Positions 46,706 to 59,787 of a stretch of DNA of 64,000 nt are shown piece after piece. The DNA lies in the NCBI GenBank assembly GCA_019693395.1, contig JAAMXP010001792.1:62001-126000 (forward strand), in the 5' to 3' direction. The position numbers were made by a program, and so were the translations under genes. The notes beneath the pieces are model-generated. The model searched no databases, was not told the DNA's origin, and worked only from the letters and a program-made list of their open reading frames with translations. The DNA is from Ettlia oleoabundans (Eukaryota; Chlorophyta; Chlorophyceae; Chlamydomonadales). Within the stretch, counting starts at the first letter, position 1. Every line of letters begins with the position of its first letter.

Positions 46706-47250
46706 AAACGCTGGTCGGTGCGCCCTGCCCAGTTGATTGCTCCCGATCTGTTAGCACTGGCTGCAGACCGGAGGCAGATTTTTTCGAACAAACGCCTCCG
46801 TTTTAGCTGCACTGCATGACCCACCATACAACTTGTTGAATTTCGTGTTGTTATTACGCACACAACCATGCTGTAACATATAAGCTGTTACATGCTGTTA
46901 CTCTGTGACATACCAGCCCAAGGTGTCTATGCCGCGGTCTATAGGTCGAGCATTGTTCGGTTGACCATGGGGTCCCGCCGTGGGAGCGGCGTTGCTGGTA
47001 GCGGCTTTGGCGCATGAACAACGCGCACTGCCACAGCCAAGGAAAACCATGGTCGAAAGTGAGCATACTAAGGATACCTCATAAACGTAACTTGCAGGCC
47101 AGAGGGCTTCGTTCTCCGGTCTTTGAGTGAAGCAGGCGCGAATGTGCCAGCTCATGTGCCCGGCGTTCGAAGAGCTCTATGTTCGGCCTTGTTCATCAGC
47201 AGATACTTCAATCTATAACTTCATTACGCTCGTGGAAACTGTTTTCAGCC
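46706..47250. other. Intergenic between two secreted-protein genes
   Basis: A TGTAA at 46872-46876 ends the upstream transcript; the remainder should be the promoter of the next gene. Nothing else is seen. Confidence 0.45.
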
Positions 47251-49662
47251 ATGAATGGACAGCAACTCGCGCCTGCACTGGCCGCGTTGTTTGTTCTGCT
47301 TTGTGCAACAGCACCCGGCGTGGTCGCGGAGTGCAGCATATCCCTGGTGGCGGGTGCGCACGAATCATTAAGGGGCAGCGCTGCCAATGTTGCACAAGCA
47401 CCGAACACTCTCCAGCGCCTGCCGCCCGCCGGCGCTGCTCAGGCTGCGTTAGCCCCTTGTCCACAGACGGCTGCTTATCACGAGTCTGTCCACTATCAGA
47501 TGCCTAGCAGCAAACACAGTGCATTTGGAAGTATTCGCTGCTCATTGTGCATGCCCCGTCTCTATTCGTGTGAAGCGGTGCAGGGATTGCCCAGGTATCG
47601 TGCAGCGGTGACATCTTCTATGCATCACCTTCCCTGTCGGAGGTCATGTACAGCCCCGAGGTGGACGCTGCCAGATCTGTGGTCTTGACCTACACGGGCC
47701 CTTTCACTGACACATATGATGCCAACCTACTGTTGTGGGAGACTCTAAACAGTGCAAGCGCTTCCAAGCCAGCGATTCTGCGGCTGGTGAGGTGGAACCA
47801 TTTGCTAGCTGCGCCAACAACTTTTGAAGATGCAAGCTTTCACATGCAGGGCGAACAAAGCGTTCTGGTGCTCCTTACCCTTTTTGGGTGTGCTATACCC
47901 CTGGCTCTGCCTGACTGCAGGTTGGCGTCAACATGATTGGGCAGCAAGTACATCTTGAAGACTCGTTTGCTGGTGCCCTGACTTTCAACCCTTCCCTCAC
48001 CCTAGAGCTTGAGAACTGCATAATCTCCAAAACACAGGTGAGGTCCCCTTTTCCAATCCAGCGGTTGTCAACACCGATCACCCGCTGCCCTGGCACCCAT
48101 GCAGCCCTTTGACTCAACTACGGGGAGCCCTGTACAGTCAGGCTGCACAACAACCCAACCCAGCCACATGTGAGCTGCCTTCCCCCTGACCTCTCCGGCG
48201 GCTGCAGATCTCCTTTTGGGGCGCCTTTGCAGTGCGTGGCGATCTAGGTGTCAGCGTCAGGCTCATAAACACCCAGCTGCTTGACAATCAGCTGATCATG
48301 GCATTGGGTGGGGCGGTCGGCGGCAACACCAGCCTGGAACTCTTCCTGGTCGACTCCACCATCTCTGGCAACACTGTGAGGCTATGCAGCTGTTCTCGCA
48401 GTCTGTGCCCGCCACTGTGCTGTGTAAACTATACTACTGCGAATAGTGGCACATCGGTACCCCTCCCTTTTGCCAGATTTGCTTGCCTTCCCGGGCTGCT
48501 CCCTCCCTCGGGGCGGAACAGTACAGCCTAATGCTACTGCAAACTACTCTGCTCACTTTTGGATGGCTGTGTGGATCTGCTGAGCCATGGCGCCTTACCA
48601 ATGCGTGTGCTGTGATGTGCTGTGATGTGCTGTGCCGCCTTTCTCTGGGGTGGGAAGCACGCCCCATAGGGCGCTGGGATGTGCTGGGTGGGCTTCAGCT
48701 GGTTGCCACAGTAGTCCAGTGGTGGTCGGCTGTTGTCTCCCTTCCAGTTTTCATTAACCTTGCATCAATCACTGCCCACAGGTGGCAGCGGTTGGTGCCC
48801 TGGCAGGCGGCGTTTCCGCGTCGTTGACAGCTGAGGGAACGGGTGGTTCCGTGGACCGCAACCTTGTCGCTGGTGCGGCGTTGCTGGCCACCGCTGGCCC
48901 ATCTGAGGCGAGCGCTGATATGTCGGACATCCCAGCCAATGACAACACGCTGCTTGGAGCGGGTGCACCACTGACTGACCTGCCAGTTGTGAGGAACATC
49001 ATCCAGGCTGTGATGAATGCAGGTGAGTGGGTCTGGTGTGGGTTGGTTTGGGCTGGTTTGGCAGGCTGCAGGGAGCAGCGGGTCAGGGTGGGTGCGATCT
49101 TGAACGACATCAGTGAGGGAGGCCCACCGTAGGACACAACTGAAAGTGTCCTAGCCCTGCATGCTTGCAAATGCTGTGCACCCCATCACCCAGCACAAAG
49201 CCGGAAGTCTGTGCATGGGCAACACTGGTCCACCACTTGCTCCCTCGCCGTGTCACTGCTGCAGTGTATGTGGATGACTCCACCCTGGGTTCTGACCTTG
49301 ACGTCATTCAGGGCCAGCTGTGCGCTGACCTGGAGCCAGATTCGCGCATTGGAGAACTGCTGTACAACCTCAACCTGGTCGATGTTGGGGGAATAGTAGA
49401 CAACCTCATGTGCGGCCCCGACCCTAAGTTCAAGCTTTCAGACGTGCTGGGCATGCTGTCCGGCGGGAACAACGAAGATGGCGGCAGCTCCTTCCGTTCT
49501 GTGGCCAACTCTGTCATGGCCCTTAAAAGCCTGGCATTGGGCGACTCACAGGTAAAACTCAAGTCGTTTATCGGGTTGTTGAAGGCGTTGATGCACCACC
49601 CCTCCACATTGTCGGCGATTCCAGACCTGCTCAAGGCCCTGGTGGTGGTGCCCGCCAATTAA
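47251..49662 (+). CDS. Secreted protein with a beta-helix-like central region, unknown function
   Basis: Exon 1 (47251-about 47350) encodes the signal peptide MNGQQLAPALAALFVLLCAT. It joins in phase 1 to an exon from about 47583 (IAQVSCSGDIFYASPSLSEV, VVLTYTGPFTD), then about 47921-48038 (NMIGQQVHLEDSFAGALTF, LELENCIISKT), about 48209-48375 (ISFWGAFAVRGDLGVSVRLI, NTSLELFLVDSTISGNT), about 48782-49021 (VAAVGALAGGVSASLTAEG, ADMSDIPANDNTLLGAG) and about 49263-49662 (VYVDDSTLGSDLDVIQGQL, ending VVVPAN and TAA). The ENCIISKT, LINTQLLDNQ, VDSTISGNT repeats have the spacing of short beta-helix rungs, as in algal cell-surface and polymorphic outer-membrane-like repeat proteins. The C-terminal 130 residues are helical and different. 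All joins are in phase. The family is unknown to me. Confidence 0.75.
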
Positions 49663-50273
49663 CTGGTGGATGGCAACATGTGCCTGCCTAGTGCCTAGCA
49701 TTACAACGGGTTTCACAGAGCGTTGCTGATCCTGTACATACACAACACCTACGCACGATTCGCACAAATTATTTCTCTCATGCTAACACACAATGTTTAT
49801 GCACAATGTTCGCATGCATTATGTGCCCTTTATGTGCTGGGCTGAGAAGTATCAGTGCCAGCTGCCCAGTATTTACAGCGTGCCCTCCACCACTCATTCA
49901 ACACCACCCTTCTCTTATCTCTATTTCCGTGATGCATGATGATTCGCAGGCGATTAACACTTGCAATACGCATGCACTTGTATGTAATCAATGTCAAAGA
50001 ATAGGAAATTCAAACATGGCGAAGCCAGTCTTCCAAGGCCACCGCTCCCGCTCAGAGGTGGCACGCCTGCCGCCACTGCTACCAGGTGCTATCAGTGCCA
50101 TCATGCCTGCTGCAGCCAGAGCCATTCACTGGGACCCGACACTGTCCTTCCTGCTACCACAAATAGTAAGCTCATGGGATGGCCACGCCTGGCCCCAGGT
50201 GCTGCCAGTCGTGAGCCAGCCATCTGAGCAGGGAGAAGCATGCCTTCTAGCTGCCGCTGATGCCAGCACTACA
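49663..50273. other. Convergent 3' region, secreted protein / GluRS
   Basis: A plus-strand TGTAA at 49983-49987 and minus-strand TGTAA copies at 49877-49873 and 49705-49701 would make the two 3' UTRs overlap by 100 bases or more. No gene is recognised. Confidence 0.45.
49983..49987 (+). terminator. TGTAA poly(A) signal of the beta-helix-like gene
   Basis: TGTAA 321 bases after the TAA at 49662. Confidence 0.4.
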
Positions 50274-53200
50274 TCAAGGGGCAGGCATGCCAGGCATGGC
50301 CTTGGCGCGCCCGTCGGGGATGTTGAACAGTATTACGGGCTGGCTGGGCTGCGTGGCGTCAAAGGGCCGGTCCACGATGAAGTAGCCCTTGCGCTCCAGC
50401 TGCAACAATAAACAACACAATGGGTGGGTTAAAAGGGTATAGCACGTAACAACACATACGTGCCATGCAAACGAGGGAGAGAGAAGCAGCAAACCAGGGG
50501 ACCGGCAAGCAAGAGGCTTGGGCAGGCGGTAAGGCAAGAATAAAAAGCAGCACAGCGGAGTGCACAGAAGGCACAGCACGGCATAGCGCGGCATGGTATG
50601 CCATGCAGTAAAGTTCAGCACACTGTGCAGCCCATCTTGCTTGCCTGTATGACCTCGCCCTGCTTCAGGCTGCGCATGTTGGCGTCTCCCACCGCTGCGG
50701 TCACCGCTTTCTGCACGCGAGAACGGGCAAGAGCAAGGTTGCCATGCTTGATTAGACCTGCATGTCCTTGGCATGAGTTTGCATCCTTGTTGTAAGTTTG
50801 GTCCACTCCCCCTCCTTCCCTTGAGCACAGTTGATGACACCGCCTTCTTGCGCCACGCTGTTCTTTCAAACAATGCACACAACACTGTATAACTGCCTTG
50901 TCACTTGCGATGAGTGTTTACCAAGTACTCACAACTCCTGCTGCTCAGACGCATCACATCACCTCCCCCAGTACAGGCAATCGCTAATGCACACTGCTCA
51001 TATGCAGCATCTCCCAACAACACGCGGAAGCACCAACAGGCACCGGCACCAGCACCAACAGGCCCCAGCATCAGCACCCACCGACTCCTTGTTGACGTGG
51101 TCCTCAAATCTGTCCTCCTCCTCCAGCTTGCGCTTGGTCACCAAGTAGCCAAAGTGCTGCGGGGTGGGGGTGGTGGATGGATTGATGAAATAGAGGCTGA
51201 TGAATGACCGGCAGACAGCGAGAAAGGGCACGGGCCGCCAAGCGAGGACCACGCAATTCACATGCAAAGCTCATCAAGCACAGATGCTGATGAGTACAAG
51301 ACAGTGCACCCCACCTGCATCTCGAGTGGTGGGCAGTTGTCGCTCTGTGCCAGCCAGGTCAGCTTGAGCTTGGTCTTCTTGAAGTCGCCCTCCAGGTTCA
51401 GCTCTGCAGCGCAGCACACCACGCATGAGCTGGCTCGTAACGAAACGATCAGAAGATGGATCAAGCTTACAGCTGGGAAGGCCTGATTAACAATGGGCGG
51501 CAAAGTTTATTTGCGGCAGAACACAGCAACCAGCCAAAGCGGACGCGGGGACACAGGACACCAGCAAAGGAAGCCTCATGTCTGCAACAGTGAGTTGCTG
51601 GGCTGGGCTGCCAGAGGCTCGCTGGTGCCGTATTGATCAACATCAAGGATGGCGCCGGCCCTGCGATACCCACCTGCATCGATGCCTGTGACGGTGCCGC
51701 TTGCGTCCTTGTGCAGCCGCCTCATGATGCAGTTGCCCCAACCCATCAGCGTCACCTCCTCACCCTCGCTCAACGACTGTGGGGGCAGGCGGCGGGATGG
51801 AGTGCAGGATGGGTGCAACACTGGTAGGACAAGGTTAGGCAACGCTTTAGCAGCACACAGACGGAACAGACTGGCTGCATTGAAATGCTCATTGCATCAT
51901 GCGGGGTTGTCACCTCGAAATGAAAGTAGATAAGGGCACCAGTTTTGACCCTGCATCGGCCAGCCAACCCCAAGCACAACTCCCGGAGCACTCCATTCAC
52001 GCGAAGTGACGTTCGCCATCTCCCAATCCAAGCCCGCCCCAAGCTCATACCAAAAACCACAACCTGCCATCTGGCTATCCTTGCGGCTAAGCCACCCACC
52101 AATGTCCGCACCTTGCACTCAAATGAAACCACACCACAACCACACAACCCCCCTCTAACCAACCTCACCTGCGCATCTGCCTGGTCGAGCCACAGGCTGC
52201 TGCTGCGCATCTGCTGCTTGGTGCCGGCAGGCGGGTACTTGGCATGCTGCGGCTGCTCAACGTACTCTGGGGCAGCGGGGCCGTTGGTCAGGCTCACAGG
52301 CACCCTGCAGCAGCAGCACAGGGTAACGGGGCACTAGGATTGAAGTATCAAGTCAACATTGAGGCAAGGATTATTTCAGGGTCCATCTGTGTCTGGAAAC
52401 CGGGGTGGGGCAGCTTCTACCGGTTCTACCTAGCCTTTGAGCCTGCCAGATATGTCCCAATCGCTGCCACACAGAACCTCATACCCACAACCACACCTGC
52501 CAGCGCTCTCCACAGCCGTGTGCCGGGGGCAGACTGGGTCGATGAGCCGCTTGTTGATGGACCAAATCTTGTCCCACTCCTGGTATGTCACGTTCTTGCT
52601 GGCGCCCTGGCTGCAAATGCATTGGGCAGTCAACAATAAAGGAAAGTCACGGCAATGCGTTTTCGATATGCCGCTTAACCTGAATACCACCTCCAATCAC
52701 ACAGATGTTTAGCCAGCCAGCCGGACAGTCAGAGAGCCAGACTAGTCCCAGCAAACCACGACCCACCCACCCACCTAACCTATCGATCACTGGCGCACCT
52801 GAGGATGAACTCGCGCAGCGCCTCCAGCTGCAACCCTCGCCGCAGCATGCCCTGCAAGACACAGCGGGCACAGCATGCAGTGTGGGGCCGTAATCTACGA
52901 CTGATACGTGCCCGGAGCTGGCACCTGCTGGGCGCAAGAGCTAATCACCGGCGAAGACTGGCGCCTGACCGTGCAAACACGAGGGGAGACACATTGATAC
53001 GGCAAGCTATTCTGGTCGTGTGTCGCTTCGCTGCTGCACCGGATGGTGCTACTGTCGTTCTGGTAAAGCCTGCAGTGGGCTCCCTCACCTGCACTGTGGG
53101 CATGCGGGGGTCAGTCCACCCCTCCACAAGGCCCTGCTCCACAAACCAGGTGAGCTTGCGCTTGGACAGAACTGTGTACACAAAGGACAGGCTGCAAGGG

Positions 53201-56200
53201 GGACAAGGGTGGGGAGGGGAGCATGGGGCACAAGCCAGAGGGATTTCGGGAAAGGGCAATCCTCGGAAAGCTTCTTGCGCGGCGAAACCGAGCAGGCGGC
53301 AATAGTGCATGTACAGCGCAGCTTGCTCATGCTCAAGTGACATCCTGCTGTGGAGGCCATATCGCCAGTAGGATAGATAGCGCACGCAGCAGCCAATCAG
53401 GCAGACACAGCCTTGACAACCACATGCGCAGAGTGTTTGTTTTGTTTTTCATCCCTGCAACCTCACCGTGCATAGTCCCAGATGTGCACGTCTGGCAGGC
53501 CCGGCCAGACGCTCTGCTGCAGCTTGAGGATCATGTAGAACTGCAGGAAGAGAGGTGGGTGAGCGGGATGGTGGGTAAGTGGGTGGGTGGGTGATGTCAG
53601 GATGGGATGGGGGTGGTGGGGTTGGGGGGTTCTGGCGAGTATGCAGCTTTGAGGAGACGGGCATACCCACCCCCACCCGTGCACATGCACTCCATTTCGT
53701 CACACTCAACCAGCAGGGATTATCTACCACCCACCTGCGCCTCCCTGTCTTTGTACTCGCTTGTCCGCAGTGCGTGGGTAACACCCTCGAGCGCATCCGT
53801 GAAGGGGCAGGCAAAGTCGTAGGTGGGATAGCACTGCACAGGGGCCAGATGAAGGGCGAAGACATCAAGTATAGTGGGTGGGGCAGCACTTTACGGATTT
53901 GCAAGCGTGCAACGGCAGGGCAGGCAAAGGTGGGACCCGGGAACACAGACCGCAGGTGAATTGGGTGGAACATGACATATGCGGTTGCATAATTTGCCAG
54001 CATTTTGCCAATTTCATCGTGCGCAGCAAGTGAACCTATCCTCCAAGCTTGAAGATGCACACTCAGCAAGCCATGCAGTATACAGCACGCAGCATGGACC
54101 TTGTACTGGTTGCCCGTGCGCCAGTGGTGCGTAAGGTTGCAGCGGAAGGCCACGGGGTCGCGCAGCGCCTTGTTGGCGGCGCTCATGTCCAGCTTCACAC
54201 GCATGCAGTTGCGCAGCCCTGCACAAAGAATGGGTGGGTACCGGTGCCGGTATGGTTTGGTGTTCGAACCCATGTGTGGGATGTGAGTATTGATGCAGGG
54301 TGGAGGGCAGCTATTTGCAGATTTGAGAGGCAACAACAGCAAACAAGCAGCGAAGTCAACCATCTCCTCCCTGCCGTTATTACAATGTAGTGAGTTCAAC
54401 GTCAAGCTGCCGCATAACAGGAGGTACTTGGCTGTAGCAAGCCCCTGTTCAAACCCCACCTTCCTCGGTGGCCTCAAACATCTCCTTCCAGATGCGCAGG
54501 TTCTCCTCCACGCTGCGGTTGCGGCAGCGGCTCTCGGTGCCCACCATGCGCTCCTCACGCATCTGCTCCACAGGGGTGTCATCGGCATACAGATGGCCTG
54601 CAGCACAGAAAGCCACAATAGGAACAGGAAAGCAACACGTGGTTGAAAAGAGACAAAAAGATGCTGGGAGGAATGAGCTGCTCCTCCAGCATGATGATAC
54701 AAAATAGCGCAGGTGCACCAAACACCATGTGGAAAGAGTGGTGAGAAGAAGACAGAAGAATGACCGGCCACTTCCTAACCTACACTCTTCTAACCAACAT
54801 GGCTGCCTGCCGCGCTCAAAGAACTACGCACCAGCCTTAATCAGCAGCTCGCCGCACTCCTTCAGCTGCGGGAAGTAGTCGGATGTGTAGCTGATCTTCT
54901 CAAATCTGCATGTGTAAGTACCGAGGAATCAAGCAAAAAGCAAAGAAGGAGGGTACATTAGGACAGAGTCAAGAAATATCCACTACAACCAGGGCTACGG
55001 CACATGACTTCAAATTCCGCAAGAGGCATGTCTGCAGCTTGTGAACACCCCCATGATCATGTGATGCCCCGTGTGGGGTGTGTGCTCACTTGAGGCCCAG
55101 GCGCTTGATGTCCGCGATGATATTCTCAACAAACTCATCCTTCTCCTGCATAAATGCATGAGCATGATGAGTTATGTCGGCAGGACATGGAGGGAAGGAG
55201 ATTGCATTACAGAGCTGTTAAAGAGCAGAGTGAGCAACTGACACCTGTGGGACTTTGCTCAATTCGGCCCCTTTTGCCTGGGAAGAACGCGAACGAGACT
55301 TCCATCCTTGTTTCCTTACGCAGCAGGAAGGCGCACCTTGCTTGGGTTCGTGTCGTCAAAGCGCACCAGCAGCCGGCCGTTGTACATGTGTGCAAAGTGC
55401 TGGTTGAGCAGGGCTGCCTTGGCGTGGCCGATGTGCAGGTAGCCAGAGGGCTCGGGAGGAAAGCGCGTAACCACCTTGCCCATCTCCGCTCCAGGCAGCC
55501 CAATGTCAAAGCTGCCCGTGTCTGCAGGCCCAGGTGGGCATGATTGATTGGAGAAAATTACTTTTTGAGGTAAGCAGCATCGTGCTGATGAGGCGATGTG
55601 CAGGGACGATGGGAAATTGACTGCAGTTCCATGGCTGATAGAAGGGACTTGAGGGATTGAGCTTTATGCAAAGCCGCTGCTGCTGACTTGGCGTGGCGAT
55701 ATGTTTTGCATTTTGTTTGGCACAAGTGTAGCGCTCAGGCGCGAGGGGCTAAGCCCCATCCTCCAGCCAGCCAACGGCACAGCCAGGCAGCTATGCAGGG
55801 CAGCTATTATGAACTTACCGCCGCCGCCCTTGGCTTTAGCCAGCTCCGCCTCTTGGCTGTTTGCAGCGGGTTTAGGTGCTGCACCCCGCCTCCTCAGCCC
55901 GTACTGCTCTGCTGCCTCCTTCAACTCTGGCACCTCGCTGCAGAAGTCATACCTGCAGCAGATAGTTGCAGGGGAGCAGGCAGGGAGGGAGCTGATTCCT
56001 CGCTCTTGTGAAGGAACGGAACGCTTTGATGTCCTTGCAGAAGGCAGGTATGCACGCATGGTAACAAGCCGCAACTTGTGCAGGTACGCAATGTGATCGC
56101 AAAATGGCAGGTGGCATGACGGCGGGTACAGACGATGCAACAGCGTGCAACGCGGCACGCAGTTCTGTGGCCATGCAAGTGCAACAGCAGTACTGTATCC

Positions 56201-57236
56201 GTTTGCCGGGGATGTCCTTTGCCGGGACATTGAACAACGCATCTGGAACTCAGATCAGCTGGCCCCGTGCCGCCAGCCTGCAGTGCTAACAACCTTACAG
56301 CATCAACAAGTGATCCAGCACCCACCAGCGGGCCAGGTGGGCCACGTTGCCCGCCTTGCGCAGCTTATCCCACTGCAGTGTGAGCTGCAGCTGCGCCCAG
56401 CATGCCACGTCAGCCAGGGTGAGCGAGTAGCCAACCAGAAAGGTCCGCAGCGAGAGGTAGTCATTCACTGCAGACGCCGCGGCGTCAAAGCCTGCGCCGG
56501 GGACCAAGGTCTGCGAGATATCCAGCCACTGGTCAACCTGCGGAGCGGGGCCAGGAACAACAAAAGGGTGGGAATGAACCGCAGGTGACAAGAGGCTTGC
56601 AAGGCAAGAACGACAGCAGCAGCAGGAACTGCACGGCATTTGGAATGTAAAGTAGCAAACCACTGCTGTCGCTGTGACTACGAAATTGCGTGCTGGGGCG
56701 GAAGCAGGAGCGGGAGGAACAGCGGGCTAGCAAAGCATGTGTGGGCGGGAATGCAGGCGATGATTTATGCTTGTTACGGGACAGTTGAGAGGGTGGCCTC
56801 TGCCTTGCCAATTGATGCGCCATCCCAGCTTATGGCCAAAGACGGCAATCGATGCGGCGCACCTGGCATGCTGACAGAGGGTCAGAACCATAGAGCTCCT
56901 CCTTTGACTGGGCGGCGCGGCCCACGTAGCGCAGGATGCTGGGCACTCCCGCGAGCTCCTCCCTGTGACGGCGGCGGGAAGTATTGATTGTAAATCCTCT
57001 TGTGGGCCATGCAGTGGGCGGATCTGCTAATGCCCGAAGGCTACAAGGCTGCAAGTGCTTCATCACCATCGATGCCGCTTAAGCGCTCACCCACTGGGGA
57101 ATGCCAGTGATGCAGGTGCATCCTTGGCGGCCTTGGCATCCGGCTTGACCTCCAGGACAACGCCTGCTAGCCTTGCGGCCGCCAGCACGGCCAATGGCGG
57201 CGACTTCTCTGGGAAGGTTAGCACTGGGGCCGTCAT
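50274..57236 (-). CDS. GluRS: Cytosolic glutamyl-tRNA synthetase (class I, eukaryotic type)
   Basis: Charges tRNA-Glu with glutamate in the cytosol. The start ATG (57236) gives [20 protein letters not shown], the beginning of a GST-like N-terminal domain that continues with [12 protein letters not shown] and [19 protein letters not shown] (about 56550-56330). Then the catalytic domain: [20 protein letters not shown] (HIGH motif, about 55470), [46 protein letters not shown] (about 54600), [59 protein letters not shown] (KMSKS-type, about 53180), [34 protein letters not shown], and the C-terminal beta-barrel anticodon domains ([34 protein letters not shown]), ending at the TGA at 50274. This is the eukaryotic/archaeal GlnRS-like form, not the bacterial plastid one. 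It has many introns, several with C-rich sense-strand tracts. Confidence 0.95.
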
Positions 57237-57452
57237 CGTCGCCTTGTATCGTGGCTGCTGGGGATCAACGCACTCTAACTGGGGACTGGCAAAGCGCAGC
57301 ACGCTCAGCACATACTTCCTATGCATACTTTTGTTTACAATTCGAGCGTACTTGGGCTGATAAACAGCGCTCCTAGCAATCCTATTACTGGTAGTACAAC
57401 CAGAGCATATAAGCTTCAAGCCATTTCCGCCAGCTTGCCGTTCGTAGCGGAA
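57237..57452. promoter_or_regulatory. Divergent promoter, GluRS / TRM61
   Basis: 216 bases separate the two start codons of genes that both act on tRNA. The region must contain both promoters and 5' UTRs. No specific site is identified. Confidence 0.5.
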
Positions 57453-59257
<1,805 letters not shown>

Positions 59258-59787
59258 ACGCTTGGCCAGCAGCTAGTTCAGTTGATTGCTGTTGAAACAA
59301 AGCGCAGCCAGCAGTCATGAAGTCACCAACCAAGCTGCTGTCTCTTGACAATTGCCACCATTCTGGTGGTTTCAAAATCGACGCCTTGCTACTTGTGCCG
59401 GACCTATATTCATTCAAGTGTTATACAATTAAAAAGTGCAAACACAATCACAGCTTTTTGTGATACACTCCTGCCAAAGATGTGTGAGGTAGCAGAGCTG
59501 GCTTCCGGCGTGTACAAATGGGCCACTCTTGAGTTGCTCGTTGCCCAGGGCTTGGGATGCCAACTGGGTTGCTGTACTGATGGATTAAGGTTGAGTGGTT
59601 TTTTCTGAAGATATCTTGAAGAGATCCTGAAGGCCCTGAAGAGGTTGCGCTACGGGCAGGCGGTTTTGCGCATGCAGAGGGCAATTACCTGCCAAATACT
59701 GGGCCAATCTGCACGTGTAGCTAATGCGCAGCACCAGATCAACATGCACGTCCCCGCATACCACAGCTGCACCTTGTCCGAGGGCTG
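59258..59787. other. Convergent 3' region, TRM61 / NEPRO-like
   Basis: About 530 bases with no recognised gene and no clear TGTAA for TRM61. It probably holds both 3' UTRs. Confidence 0.4.

Noticed and set aside
48600..48635. Short GATGTGCTGT tandem repeat
   Set aside because: A three-unit microsatellite inside an intron, without further structure.
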